64,000 bases of DNA from Paragordius varius (taxonomy: Eukaryota > Nematomorpha), in NCBI GenBank assembly GCA_964247055.1, contig OZ176052.1, forward strand, positions 4,340,001 through 4,404,000. Reading direction: 5' to 3'. A program made the translations under genes and the position numbers. The notes under the pieces are model-generated. The model was not told the origin of the DNA. It saw nothing but the letters and a program-made list of their open reading frames with translations, and ran no database searches. Below, piece after piece: positions 1-15,664 of the stretch (positions are counted from its first letter, which is position 1; each line of letters opens with the position of its first letter).

Positions 1-2219
1 CTTACGGGGCCTGTGAGCCTCGTGTTGTAACTCCTTAGATGATATGTGAACATCTCTCATAAGTGGTAATCGTTCACTAGTTTCGTGCTTGCTTGATTCA
101 CTCATCACTAAGTTACCATATAACTATTTAACTAAATCCGGGGTATTTAACATATATGGCTAAGTGGGCTGCACTTGAAAAACATATTGGCATTTTTAAA
201 TATTTTATAAGATTTCAAACATAAGACTGTTATAATTCATTGCTAATTGAATGACTTATTCAAAAAAAATTGTTTTAGAAACATCAATTTTACTAAAATT
301 TTGTAAGCATATATTTGCAAATTATAGAACTTCATGTTTTTGAGCTCAAAAGACTCGGATGATTGCTTGTCGGATACCCTTGCTTTAAGAAACCAAATTT
401 TTTAGTTGGATATTTAAACTATTTAGATTTCTTCTTATATTTATAGCCATTAACCTAGGGCCTTAATTTTTTAATGCTACATTATCAAGTGGTCTATTTC
501 AAATACATAATTAAAAATATTTAAATTATTTAAAATTTGGGTTAACGAAAGTAAAAGTCATACAATAAAGAGGCTCAATAATTTACTACACTAAAACATG
601 GATAGAGATATATTAATAAATATTTATAAAGGAACAGATCCATTGTCTGGAACAAACCTAGCTAATTTTTAAGCGTTAGTTACATGTTTCTAGCACAATT
701 TATGCACAGTGTAATTGATTTAATAAAAACTTAAAGACCAAACCAAAAATAAATGGTCTTATTCCAAATTGGCATTGCATTTTTTCACTATACATGGTCA
801 ACTGGGCACTGCAATTTTAATCATATTAATTTCTTTTTATTTATTCATAATAATTATTATACGTTACTTTTATTACATATTATTATTCAAATACAAATTA
901 CAATACAAATTAAAACATTGGCTTTAATTTATTTTATTTGGGAATATTTAGTGTTTTTTGGTCATTTTTATTATCATAATTGAATCACGAAATGTTTTGA
1001 ATACAAAATAAGACATCCCCCAGGCACATGCTAAAATATTTTGTAGAAACAACAAATGTTAATTTTTTTCTTATGGGTTTAGAAAAAATGAATGTTAAAT
1101 TATTTTCAACATAATATATGCATTTTGACAAAACGTTAAAAATGAATTTTAACAAAACAAAATAACCAGTCCAGCACATCTCCTCCATTATGTACACAAA
1201 TTAAATATCTTATTATTATTATTATTAATATTGAATTACAGTTCATGTTTACATATAAATGATTAATGATATAGGCGGGGCATAATGCATTTTTATGTAC
1301 AAATGAAAGAAATGTAAAAACATAAATATGAACTTTAAAATTTTTTTGACGCAAATTCATTTATCAAGAATTACAGTATGAGTAACTATACATTACTAGA
1401 AAGTTATTAATTATTGCCAAATAGCATATATAACAAAGGGCAGGTTTGTTGGCTTACAGTTATTTTTTTCACTTTTTATTATTATTAGTTAATAAAACTC
1501 TCTTTTCTGCATTTTAATTAATAACTTTCTTGCAATATATACTTTATAAAAAATTTATGGTACAGTAGAGAAATATGTACTATGTCAGCAAATATAATTT
1601 TTTCGTTTGTAATATTACAATTTCTTACATAGAATAACGAGAGTTATTGTTGGCCTGTGATTTAATTTACAAGTGGTATGTTTGATTAAAATTAAATTAA
1701 AATTATTGCTAACATGATATTTCTTCTCCACAATCAATGAACATATCAATGCTAAAAAACAAAAAACTAAAACTTTTTAGTCAATTAATACCGTAATCGC
1801 CAATAATGGCTCTTTTTAGTGCAGTAAAATTTTTGGCTTGCTTATAGGTATATAGAATTTTAGTCAATTAAAAACCTTTTTCTTAAAACGATTAAAGTTG
1901 GATAATGCACAATTATGCATGTTTATTTCTAAAATATCGTAAATCTTTTTTCAATGGTATACGGATTTCATCAAGAGTCTTTTAATTAAAAGGCTATAAG
2001 CCCATAAAATAATTTTTGATAAATTATTGCGATTTTCAAAAATTTAATTACAAAACATCACGCAAAATGTGTCATGTTTAAAGGTATACAATGTGGACTA
2101 GTCAACAACATTAACTGTAATTCCCACTCATAACACGATACACCAAATTATTCTTCCACTCGAGTTTTCTCTAATATTTACGATCCTTTTAACGGTAAAC
2201 CTGAATTAATAATTATGAT

Positions 2220-2480
2220 TCTATTTAAGAATTTTTTGTAAGAATTTTATAATTATGCGCCCTCTTTATCTAAATTTTGTTAAAAAACATTTTTCTCTGA
2301 AAATATACAACAAATGCCGATTTGTAATATATCATTCGAAAGATTAATGAAAACTCTATTAAATGCACACTAATATGTTTTACATCGATAATTAATATTG
2401 GAGATAGGTAGCGGTAAATCTGCGAAGCGAGAACGTTTTGTCAATAAATATATTTTTACTAATCGATGAAAGGCGCTCAA
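2220..2480. repeat. Dispersed repeat, copy 1 (pair with 6125-6350)
   Basis: About 230 bp shared in the same orientation with 6125-6350, including TTGTAATATATCATT, TGTTTTACATCGATA and a GCGAAGCGAGAACGTTTT-like segment. Family not recognised; I see no terminal inverted repeats. Confidence 0.7.
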
Positions 2481-3388
2481 ACTTTGTGCCGATAATGATT
2501 TTCTAAATAGCACATTTTTTGATTAATACATTTCATTATTGGTTCTAATCGTTCAAAACAGCCATTTTGAATTTATTATTTTTTTAAAAATTAACATTTC
2601 ATTAATATTTATTATTTTCTTTAAAAAGCCTATTTTAATTAAGAAATTTCAAATAGATATAAAGTTATGGGCATTCTTGATCTTATTAAACTGAAATTTA
2701 ATTTTTAAACTGAAAACACTAAATGATAAGTTGAATTCTTCGTCAATAGTAATAGTTTCATGTTTGTTAGCACTCATCAATACGAACCTATTTACAATTT
2801 TCAGTTAATTTCAATCTAATTTTCGTTTACCCTTATTTCACGGATTTATCAATTGTCTAAAATATTGTAGTTTCAACGTTGTACTGTCCATTTAACATTA
2901 TCATTCAATTAATTTGCACAGAATTATTCGGTAATCTTTTAGTGGGATTATATATTTCAAAGCAAGAAACAAAATAGAGCCCCGGGTCCTAGGGTTCAAC
3001 TATTGATCTGTGTTATTAAGATTCTTAATTTAACATGTCGGCATTATCATTGGAGCGTTTATCAGATTTGTGTATTGATTCGCAAAAGGAATTTGGCTGC
3101 TTGCCAGAGTTTATATTTGATAAATTCTAATTTAAAAATAAAAAAAACAAGTATATGTTAATAATTTTAATTTTTATAAATGATACTAACTATTTAACAG
3201 CAACACTAACAACTTATAAATTTTGAATACAATCAAAAACTATAGGAGTTCATGTTTACACTATCATTTATTAATAATAAAAAACGGAAAATCTTTGGCC
3301 CTCATCCCTATGAATGACCTATAAGAGCCCATACTTGTGTTAAAGCATGCCTTGTGGATTGAATATGTGTATTTATTAAATTCTAAAA

Positions 3389-3623
3389 CAGGACAAAGTA
3401 AATGGCTCGCGGGCCGCATTTGAGATATTTATGGGCCTTGTTATATATATTTTACTAGAATTCAATCAATATATAATAATGTTTAGTTCTTTGCCGATTC
3501 GATGGACTTATTCAGAAAATATATTTTATAAATACCAATTAATGATTTTGTGAGCATATTTTATGGATATCTAAATTTTTCTTGAGCCGCACATAATAGA
3601 GAACCTCGGGTTGGACACTCTTG
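3389..3623. mobile_element. hAT-like MITE with 8-bp duplication
   Basis: A 235-bp element between perfect 8-bp direct repeats TTCTAAAA (3381-3388 and 3624-3631). The ends read CAGGAC... and ...GGACACTCTTG, a diverged version of the hAT terminus CAGGGGTGTCC. It is non-coding. Confidence 0.65.
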
Positions 3624-4174
3624 TTCTAAAACGGAAAGAATGTTGTCATAATATCCACCTTAATCCTTCTTTATCGAATTTCGAATTTTTATAGGCATAG
3701 TCACCATTAAACAGAATATATATATATTTATTAAAAGTATATTTGTTAAAATTTATCTTTTGCATTGATATTTTTGAATTGCATTTATGTTGGATACATA
3801 ATTATTACATATCTTTTTCTTGAATGAGTTTGTATGAATAGGCGATGCATCTATGTATAAATAGCTAGGGCCCGGCTTGGATGAGTTAAAAATTTCCTAT
3901 ATAATAATAGAGAATAAGTAAGTAAAACTTTTCATATCAGTTAATTTGTAAATTTAACAAATAATATTAATACTATATAATTAATATAAGTAATATAAAA
4001 TCTGTAAAGTATACTGGATATATTTTTTTTAATTAAAAAGATAAAAATTATAGTAGATCATAACAGAAACAGATTTTAGCACCAAGTTAGAAACTTAAAT
4101 TATTTTATTGGATAAAATTAACATGGAAATCGTATTGATTGCACAAAAGGGTAGATTTTTAAAATGATAAATTA

Positions 4175-7100
4175 TTAATATATATAATCGACCCAGAACC
4201 GAATTTCAAATTTGGATAAAAATATAAATACTAGAACATCCGGCGTTTTACAAATTGATTCAATTAGATTAGGACGTTCCAAAGGCGATGATATTCGCAA
4301 AATGCCATCCTTATAAGCTTGATGAAGTGGGGACTCAATTATCCTATCATTTTTTCTTTGTTTAATATTATCTTCATTATGCGACACTTTATTGTTATTA
4401 TTATTAAAATTATTAGTGTGATATAAATCATTCTTTTTTACATTCTTATCATTATACCGTATGTATCCAATATTATCCAAACTTTGTCCACTTGTTTGGG
4501 AAGAGGTGCTTAAAAGCGCATTTTCTTTTTGGTGACGTTTCATATATTCATTTAGAAATGTTTGTCGTTTGTTTAAATAACTATATTTATCAAAAAATAC
4601 AAACATTATAAAAATATTAAGGTGATACAAACGTACTAGAGCGGGAATGGTGGGGAAGGTTTTAATTTTAGTTAGCCTTAAAAATCATAAAGCGCCAAGA
4701 TTTTTTATGTATTTTAATAAGTTAAGTAAAACGGTGAACAGCACCGGGCGCTACATACACATGGTTGATGACATAAAAATGTCCTTTTGAACTAAAAGAA
4801 AAATTAACTTGATAAAAGTCGAAGACTTTTTGAGAGTGGGTTTTCTTTTGGATTTTACTACGATGCACCACCAAGATATAGTTGAAACGGCAAAACATAT
4901 TATTAGGACAGCAATACTTGAATACAAAACTAAATAATAATAAAAATTAAAATGATTATTCAAATCAAATATTGAATTAATCAAAAAATCGTCTATATGC
5001 AATAAAATACAAAGCCGCCTATTTCAAAAAATAAATAAGAAAAATATTATTAATTAACTATTATTTTATCAGGAACCGACTTTGATATTGATATTTAATC
5101 GAAGAAACTTCTGATCGGGTCTAATAGAGTTCTAATACAACTTTTACATAATTAACCTAGGTCTAAATTTTTAATAACCAATGAAGTTCCGGTTGCGTCC
5201 ACGAAACATCATATTTTTATTCCTACCATTTTTGGTCTGTTTTGAATCCCTAATTAAAACATTTTCATATTTTAACCCTTTGCTATTGGAGTAGTGGATT
5301 AAATGACAACTAACATAATATAATATCAACATGAGTTTTGCAAAAATAGCCAATTTTCGCGGTAATACACAGAGATATATTTAAAAAAGATATATTGACA
5401 ATTACCTATTTCATTAATGTTACATCGACTTCCCCAATGTCCGAAATCGCATCTGACGAAAATAAAAAAGATTTAGAATCAACAAATAAATATATCTTAC
5501 AGCTAAAATTATAAAATTACTTGCAATATTTTCGTTCCTCATGGTCCTTCCAAAAACATTTACCATGGTTAAAGCAAAAATTATCGGGGCACCTTACTTA
5601 CATAAAACAAAATTAAAAAAGCAATGGGTAAAAATTTAAAACTCTATTTAGTTATAAAATTAATATTTTATATATTTTAAAAAACTAACATTGACAAAAT
5701 CTTCCTGGGTGTTTGATATCTACATCCTCATAGCCATGAAGACAAACGCATCTAAAAGCTTGTGGTTCGTTTGTCAAATAAGTTAATTCTGGTACGCATG
5801 TTGCATATATTGAGCACTTGGAACCAGTAGAATTAAAGGGCGAGCATGAATCCACTATCATTCATATCACAATTTTATTAGAAACAAAAATTGTTAAAAC
5901 AAAATTAGTAAATAATTTTAAAAGTCAAAGAATGGGCCATGTAATTATATTCTTTTGCTGGTTGAAAATAGTTAAAAATTAAATTGCGCTAAATTATTCA
6001 TATCCATAACATTAGACAACAAATTTTTCTTGCACTTAAGTTTTTTGATTTTTTCTGATATTAACTATCATTTTAATAATAAATCTGAAATAAAAAATAT
6101 GATTCCACCTAAAAATTTTGTATAATTTAATTTTTATGATTATGGGCCCTTTTTATCAAAATTTTACTAAAAAATGTATTTTTTGAAAATACAACGAATG
6201 CCTATTTGTAATATATCATTTGAAAGAGTAATGAAAAATGCATTATTATCTATGTTTTACATCGATAGTTATATTGGACATAGGATGCGCCCGCCAAGCG
6301 AGAGCGTTTTTGTTGATTAATATATTTTTAAAACGGGAATGAATGTCCAAAAAAGCAAGAAAGTTTTTTTGATTAAAAACTCATTTGCTTTTATGTCATT
6401 GAAAACAGTGATTTTTAATTTTTTGCTTTTACCATATCAATATTATTTTTTGACAAGGCTAATAATTTCAACGACTAGAAATATAGTTTAAGGTATTGTT
6501 CATCTTTTATAGCCATTATGTAATAAATTAAAGGTTATAATGTCATTTTGTGTCCACTAGCTAAAGTAATTATGATAATATTATTTTTTATTGAAAAAGC
6601 AAATTAAAAGCTTTTTCAATGATTTTTTTAAATTTTATACTAATGTAAACCCAATAATTATATTAAAATAATTTATTTTGTGTTTGTCTGTGATTTTTTT
6701 TGACTTATTTAAGGGTTAAAAATTTAGTACTATAAAGCCAAATAACTTTTACATCAGATTGATTTAAATGAGAAACTACCATTCAAAAGATTCAGTTTTT
6801 TGTGCTCTTTATGTTAAAAAACATGGCTCTATGTCTAAAACTTTTAATTTTGAAATTATCGAGTTTAATGTTATATCGGGGCCAAAAATCCATATACCCT
6901 AATAAATTTCGAGTTTAATGTTAAATCGGAGCCAAAAATTTTCGATATACCCTAATATTAAAAAATCTTAGGTGTTAGACAAAAGTTTTTCAGATATACT
7001 ATTTATGTAAAAAATTTTAAATTTACAATGGCACATGAAAAAGTCAAAATTTGTTGTCTAGTGTAATAATACTTTAATTAAATATAAAATTATAAAATAA

Positions 7101-10100
7101 ATACGACAATGAATCTTTAAAGAAATAGAGGCTAATATTCGCTATAAGCATCAATGAGCCAAAAATATATTATTAGACTTGTATCTTGAACTCATATTAA
7201 AAAAATAATTAAATATGAAAGAGCTTATACAATGTCATTTAACTGGTATCATTGAAAAAAATAAACTAGTTAAAGGATCGCCACAGAAAAATGGTTTATA
7301 AGTTGTTGCATCAAAAAAGCATTTAAACTCACCATTATAAATTGGTTGAATATCAGCTCGAGACCATTTTAATGATTGGAACAAAGGCGTCTCCTGGGCT
7401 TTTACCGATATATTTTGCATGGCTTTTTGAATATATGGAATCGTAATAAGCGATGACCTTTCGCTCCCTTTATCAATGATGAATTGTGTTTCTGCTACGA
7501 TACTACCCGGCAAAAATCTTAGAATAAAGATATCAATGATGGAATCACTGAGTAAAGGATTTTGCGACACTACGTACCAAAACTACAAAAATACAGTAAA
7601 ATTGAATGTATACAAACAAAACGTAACAACTAAAAGACAAATATAAACCTCGTTTTGGGTTGCTAAAAAGTTGATAAAATTCGATTATATTTTTAAAAAT
7701 TCTAATTATAATTGTTCATATTCAAAAATTTATAAAAGAGTATGGCTGTTATTATGAGAAATGTGTTTATCTTTTAGTTTTAACGATTTGTTTTTATATT
7801 TTTATTTTTATTGTAAGTTAAAAATAAAATATATTTTAGATAACATAAAATATTTAAACTGCTTATACGTCAGAGAGTTCTGCAATATTTGTTTGTATTT
7901 TATGGTGCATGGCCCTTGAGATAAAAAAAATAATTTATGCGGTCTTCAATTTTTTTAATGAGTACCACTGTATTAAATTATTTGATGTACTTATTTGGAG
8001 TATAAATATCTGCAAATTTGTCAAATAGATATGAAATTTTAATTTGTGGTCCACGGTCCTTGAGACAATATTATTTTTGCGGTCTTTTAATTTTTTTGGG
8101 ACTTCCACTGCAATAGTGTGATTAGGTTTATACGAATCGTTAATAAATTAATTAATTGAATGACAACTATAACCCCTCTTACTCCGAGGAAAGAAACAAA
8201 ATATCAAAAAAAGCCTTTCAGGCTAGTGAAGCTTATATAGATCTATTAATGTTTATATATAAAAATCGGTATTTACCGCTCTTAGAAGGCTATTTTGTAA
8301 TTGTTGAAAGGCAAAACTTTGGGCATTATCCAATCCTCGAACATACACCAGCAACAGATGTATTCGCACCGTGATAATTGAAGTGTCGCCTAAAATATAT
8401 AAGGACATTAATTATGTCACTTAAATATTTTATAATATTAATATACGAAAGGTAGAGCACATAAATATAAAATTATGTCTGTTTTGACAAGTTTCGAAGG
8501 AATGGTTAAAAAGGTATTTAATATTATAGACATAGAGTGTAAACAAAAATTATTTTCATAAAATATATATTTTTGAGAAAAATATCATGATTCTCATGGT
8601 ACCTTATTAAAACCCCACATAAGCACGTTTTCATAAAAAAACGCAAAAATACGGAGATTGCAGGATGAAAATTTTAAATATATCCTAAATTATGAATTAA
8701 ATTATATAAATGGATATCTTGCTGAAAAATTTCTTATATTTTTTTTTGAAGCGAGTTTTATTGTATTTTGAAGTATAATCTTTAAAATATTAAAAAAACA
8801 ATATTTCTTTATAATTGATGATGCTTATTAATTTAATCCCCTTAATTTATTAATTAAAAGATTTGTGCTTCTTTAATTTAAGTTAAATATTTTTTTCACA
8901 AAAAAACATTTAAAATTTAAATCAAACAATTATTAAAAATTGGAGGTGATAGATCAGCAATCGAATTTTATAGAACATTTTTTTATAAATGTGTTGTGAT
9001 ACCGTTCCCACCATGCTAAATACCAAACTCGCTTCAAAAATACTATATTTAAGCAAATTATTCATTTTAATAATTTTTTGATGTGATAATTTAGCAATTC
9101 AAACTTATCGCAAAATCTTTGGCATTTTGAATTTCTTTTAACAAAGCTTGCTTATACGGGTGAAAGTTTTAAAATTCAATTCCATATGTAAAAATTTAAA
9201 TTTAATATAAATATTGCCTTTAATAAAGTTTATGATATATTTTAGTGATATTATTTGAAATGAAGCATTTAGCTTTTATTAAAAAAAATATTTAGGGGAA
9301 TATTTCCAAGTTTTACGATTTATAGGAAATAGTTATAACAAATGTGGCAAGAACTTCCTTAAATCATTGTAAGGCTCAAAACCAAAAGCACCATGAGATG
9401 ATACATTTTTTAGCAGATCTATCTATATTCAGGATATTTTTTATACCCCCAATTTTATGCAATGTGTATAATATAAAATATTAACCTTATTTAATAGGAA
9501 TACCATTTACAGTCAAATTCACCCTTAAACAATTCAAATTCACCCTCGAACAATTCAAATTCACTCTCGAACAATTTAAATTCCCGAAAAAATATGTTTT
9601 TTAAAATTTAAAATTACCTATATTATATTTTAAATAAAATTACATTTATAATTAATATAATACTGAAAAATAATAAACTAAGCCATAAATATATATTTCT
9701 CATTAATAATGATTTTATTATTAGGGTGAATTTGAATTGTTCAAGGGTAAATTTGATTTGCAAATGGTATATATAAATTTAAATATATACTGCATATTTT
9801 TTTCGTAAAAACCACATTTCAATCAGAGACAACATATTTTTCATTCATAGATGTTGCGGTTAAACGAAAAAAATTGCGTTTGGTTGAAAAATGTTCGAAA
9901 TTGAATTAACTGATTGTTTTAAACTGAAAAGTATAAATAGAGATGTAAATAGGTAACATAATCAATTATGTATATTACGATTGTATTTAAATGATTGGAT
10001 AAATTTAGGTTTGAAAAGGTATGGTTCTCCTTTGAAAATTTGTCTCTATATTTTTATTTTTTATCCGTAATTTACTGTAAAACTGTTGTTGTGTATAAAT

Positions 10101-12760
10101 ACATATTTTAATATTTATCAACAATGTAAATATAGTTAATACTATAGTTTTTAGGGTTAACTTCTTAAATTTTAATTTATTTTATAAATTTATAATTAAT
10201 TCATTCAACGATAAAAAACTTTGGCATTGTTGAGTCATAGCATTTCGTATTGTGTTTGGGGGGCATTGACATCTATATCGAAGGCCCAAAGGATCTGTCA
10301 AATCGACGGCACATATCTCATCAGCTGCACATTGAACGCTAATGTTAATAGCTGGATTGCATGGTAAAGTTGTTCCTTAGAAATAATTTAGATAATATAT
10401 AAAATAAAACTTTAACGTAATTCCCTTTAAACAGGGGTACAAAATATAATAGCACCATTTCATTTTGTTTAAATAAACTTGAGACCGTAAGATTATATTG
10501 GGTTAATAATTTAAGAGATTAGAACAATTAATTGTTTTATTGAGATCGTTCGTAACCCTTTTAGAGACATTTATGCGAATTCAATAATAAAAATTAATAA
10601 ATTATATTATTATTTATCAATAATTGGCAAGGTGATTATATTTGTATTATGAAACTTTCTTGAGCAATTTTATTAGTCAATATGCAAAACTTGATTCAAG
10701 TTGCATAAAGTAGTTCTTGCAAAAGGGAAAAATGTAAAATTACTTAAACACATGGTAGTTATGGCATCTCTGACATAGCCAGTATTGCATTGGCAGGAAG
10801 GATTGCCATTTATAATGATGCAGCGTTCGTTGGGAAAATTTGGGCAGCCTGTTTGGGTTAGGGGGTCACACTGTACGGAGCTTCGAACTTTAAGCATTAA
10901 AATAATACAAAAAATAAAATCTAACCTATGATCAAAAAATTAATATAATTAGGGTAAAAATATTTCCTCAAATTCTCATCTAATTTTTAAATCTAAGAAT
11001 ATGTTAGGTAATAAAAAATATTATTTTTAATTTGATTTATATACCATTTACAATTCAAGTTCACCCTTAAACAATTCAAATTCACCCTTGAACAATTCAA
11101 ATTCATCCTTAAACAATTCAAATTCACCTTCGAACAAGTCAAATTCACCCTCAAAAAATTATTAGTTTTTTAAGATTAAAAAATACCCATATTTTATATA
11201 TTATATAAAAAATAATTATGTTTTAATTAAAATAATACTTAAAAAATAATAAACTATACCATAAACATATATTTCATATTAATAATTAGTTATATTAGTT
11301 CGATAAGACATAATTTATTTTTAAGGTGAATTTGAATTGTTCAAGGGTGAATTTGAATTGTTCGAGGGTGAATTTGAATTGTTCAAGGGTGAATTTGAAC
11401 TGTAAATGGTATATTAAAAGTTGTTAGCGGTTTGATTTAGCATGGTCTAAAATTAACTACGCTTTATAGAAACATATTTTTATTTTCATTGATTTAAATC
11501 TCGTTTATACACGACATCAAAATTTTGAATACTAATGGCAAATTTACTGTCCTACTTTAACAATTTATAAAGATGAAACAAATGTACTGGCTGTGTTATA
11601 ATGCTAATTGTTAGTTCATTTACATCTAAATTTTAAAAATGGGTCTAATACTTAAAAAAATGCGCTCTTTTCAGTATTGAAAACTTACGCCGCAAATTAT
11701 ATACCTGCCTTTCAAACCAAAATTTATTTAAAAGAGTTTTTAACTAAATAAAAAGCCTTAGCAACGTCATGCCTTGTTCGAGTGATTACTTAAGCGTTTC
11801 CCCGTTCAATTAAACCTTAAAAAAATTACGTCCAGGTCATAAATAATTCTGTCGTTTTAAACTCAGCAAATTAATTTAATTTTATCAATGATAACATATG
11901 CTCTTTTGTCAAAATTGCAAAAAATCATCTATTAACGTAAAATCAGCCGTAATTTAATCACCAAATAAGTATAAATATAATTAATGTTAATGCATCTTAA
12001 GTTTTGTTTAAATAACATCTTTCGTCAATAAAATTTTCTTTATCATCTTTTAAAACCATGATTATTTTAGGTTAGCAATAATAATATCACCTTGGCATAT
12101 TCCATAAACCAAATCCCTTATAAATCCTGGCTTACATGTGCAAGCTGCTACGATTCCCCCAGTACTTATCTGACATATCTCTTGGTATCCACATCCTTCA
12201 TTAGTTATAACGTTACAGGTTGTTGCAACTTAAATAAAAAATGGTACTATGATTGTATATGCAGCAATAATATAATTAATTTTTTTAGCTTTCTATATCA
12301 ATCAAGTTTTTCACCTACCTACAACTATTCACTAATGAATGCTAAAATAAACAGGTTATAATTTTTATCCGATAAATAACTTACATTATCTGCCAATATT
12401 CAATGAAATAATAGCAATGTATAATTACTCATACTGCACTGTGCGGCAAAATGGAGAACAATCTTTACGATAATAAATATCGATATGATATATGCGGTAA
12501 TTTTCTGTTATTAGCCAAAATCAAAAAATCGCCTTTTATCACATATTAGGCCAAATAAGTAAATACAATAGATGAAAACGTGTCACTGAAATTTTGTTTT
12601 AATATAGCATAGGGATTCTAAATATCAACAAAGATTTTACATTTTTCTGAGACCCAGAAAGATTTTCAAGAATTTGAGCTAAAAAATCGCATTGGCGTCA
12701 AAGTTGACATAACTTGTTAATATGGGATTAAAGATTTTAACTTTAATTTGACCACTCATA

Positions 12761-12806
<46 letters not shown>

Positions 12807-15626
12807 TTTACCCAATATTGCCTGCAAAAAATTTTTAAGCTTTAAATAAAATGATAATGCACCAAATCGGAGGCTTAATATATTATAAAACATTCAATAT
12901 ACATTACACACATGCCTTAGCAGAAAAAATAAACTATCATCTCAGATATTTGAAAGAAATTTTATGCCTAAAGCGATATTAAAGCCAAAATTATGCCAAA
13001 AATATATAATCACGGGTAAAAAATGCCTTAATCTAAAATCTGAGATGATAGATCATTTTTTCTGCATCGAATTGTATGAAAAAAGTAATGTGTAATATAT
13101 TTTGAATGTTTTGTGAAAAATTATACGCAGCTTCCGCTTTGGCGCAAATTATCGAATAAATTTTTTAATATAAAGCTTATAATTATTTTGCAGGCAATAT
13201 TGAGTTAAATCTATATATATAAATATATGATTGTTTAAATAAAAAATAAAATTGGTAACCCCATATTAAGTTTTTATGATTTAAATTTGACGCCAAAGTG
13301 CGATATTTTAGCTTAGTTCTTAAAAATCTTTGTGGGTCTCCGAAAAAAAGTAAAATCTTTGTTGATAATATTTAGAGTTATCCTTATACTATATTAAAAC
13401 AAATAAAATTTAAGTGACAGGTTTTCATCTATTGTATTTACTTTTATTTGGCCTAATATGTGATAAAATGCGATTTTTGATTTTGGCTTATAACAGAAAA
13501 ATTTAAATAACTTTTTAATTAGTATTTTAACCGCATATATCATATCGATATACATTATCTTAAAACCTTTAGCTATCGAATTATATATGATACATTGACA
13601 TTTGTTTTTTGCTGCGCACCGTACTGTAAAACCAAAAAAAGGGACCGATTTTTGGCAAAAATACGATGGCTCAAAAATATCTGTAGATTTTCAATCCTTG
13701 GTATTCAACCTTTATATGGTAAATGTCCAAGTATATTATTTTTATCTTTCTTAATAGCTTATAAAAGTGTAATTTGGATAAATATTTTTGGTAGCTTAAT
13801 AAGTCTAGTGAAGAGGTTTATCGTTAGGAAGTCTTAACTACAGATTGCTCCGTTTTTGGGACATGTTTTGGTTCCATGTGTAGTAATAATAAGCAAAATA
13901 TTACTATTTTTTAAAATTTAATATTCAAGTAAAATAAAAAACATTATAAATAAAGCTTAACTTTGTATATACAAAAGGTTTTCATCTTTTTGCAGTTTCA
14001 ATTTTCTAATGTGCGAGTTAATAGTAACGCTTCCAATCTTTATTTTTCTCAAAATACCGTAACTATCCCTCATATGATGGAGATTTAAAACACCACCTAA
14101 AAACTATAGGGAGTAATGCCAGAAATGCTACAAACAATAGTGGGTATTTTAAACCAATTAATTTTAAACAATGATTGATCATTTTTTATTGAATTTTTTG
14201 GTGAATTATATTGAAATGATAAACTTCAAGAAGGCATAAAAAATATCGAAAAAAAATTAATTTTAATTTTAAAGGAACATTATAAGCCCTTGGATTATGC
14301 TTGTTCATAATTAGCCCTAATGTAACAGGTGTGTTCATAAGCTATCACCGGTTTTTCGGTAAAAACACATGTAAGTTTGGAGGAATCCATTATTTATTAT
14401 CAACATATTTGGCATCAGCTTCTTCTATTTCGCTCATCTCGCAGGTAATATATGAATGCCGACAGAAAAACTGATTTACCTTTTCGGCAAACCCTTTGTC
14501 AAGCCATTTTCAACGTCCTCCAAATTATCTAGGTTCTGCTCTGGGAGGTGCCTCATTTATGCAAAGTTGTATTCGTCAGATGGCGCCGGGTGAAGAGAGA
14601 GCGGTTCCGTAAAAAATTCCATTGAAACGATTTAATGTGTCATGGGACCTTAATTTATACTACCACCTCTCTGGTTCCACCAACCACAGTGCTTGGATTT
14701 CTTGTTATAGCGATTTGTTTTCATTGTGGATGGCTTGGCAAGATAAAAGTCACAATTTTCTCCACTTTGGACATTCTAATGAAGCTAACCCTTTTACAAT
14801 ATTAGCGTCTACGCAGTTGTGTGACCTCCTTTTTCAAATCGAAACTTTTAATATTTTGAAACCATGTTTCCAACAAATTAATCGATAGAGTATGCCTATA
14901 TATTCTGCCAGCAAAAATCACTTTCTACAGTCTTTTCCTTCAGAAATGGGTAACGCAAATATACCTTTTCAGGCACAAAACTCTCCGTGTTTCTAAATAA
15001 TAAAAACAAGTCGCTAGTTTTTGGTTAACTCAACTTGTGTATGTTCGTTTGATATCGGATGAGCAAAATGGGTATGTGTCACAAATTATCGTCTGCGTAC
15101 TTTTCTCTGGCATTTTATTAATTAAACCCGTAATTATAAATCCACATGCTAGATACCATTTACTTACTTCTGATCACCTCAAACTTACCCTCTAATATTT
15201 TAAATTCCCTCCTGAACACCTCAAATTCTCTCTAAAAGTACCCTTAAGCTATTCACCCTTAATATAAATCATGTTTTTAGGTTCAATTAACTTTATTTAT
15301 TAAATATTTGCTATGTTAAATTTTTTTCGGCTTTATTTTTTTATTGTGTTAATTTATAAAAATCAATTTAAAATATCAAAAACTATTAGTAGTTTTTATT
15401 TTAAATGCCTTGTTTTGTTATAAATGTATAATAAATTAAATCGTAAGGAGACATTTAAATTATTTTGTTTTTGAAAAATATTTTATTCAAAAAAATTAGC
15501 ATTAAAAACCAAAAAAAGCAAAATTCTACTATACTAAAGCAGATAAGATTTAATTTAGCCCAAAAACACATAATTAATTTTTGAATTAAATATGAAATTT
15601 TTAAAGGTGATTTGAAGGTATCAATA

Positions 15627-15664
<38 letters not shown>

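Larger units (their letters stand above)
1..4174. other. Gene-free A+T-rich flank
   Basis: I find no exon with protein similarity or convincing splice structure. It holds one hAT-like MITE and one member of a dispersed repeat pair. A poly(A) signal for the minus-strand SEA/EGF gene (AATAAA on minus) lies at about 4104-4109. Confidence 0.6.

Noticed and set aside
753-1360. Short open frames in the first kilobases
   Set aside because: The translations are dominated by Ile, Phe, Tyr and Asn as expected from A+T-rich DNA, with no similarity and no supporting splice structure.
8156-8374. Plus-strand open frame of 72 codons
   Set aside because: It is the antisense of the SEA domain 2 exon (8389-8277), which fits splice sites, phases and SEA family sequence on the minus strand.
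11041-11160. Regularly spaced short repeats suggestive of a CRISPR array
   Set aside because: The 21-bp units are directly contiguous without unique spacers, mirrored at the other end of the element, and the genome is eukaryotic; this is a MITE arm.
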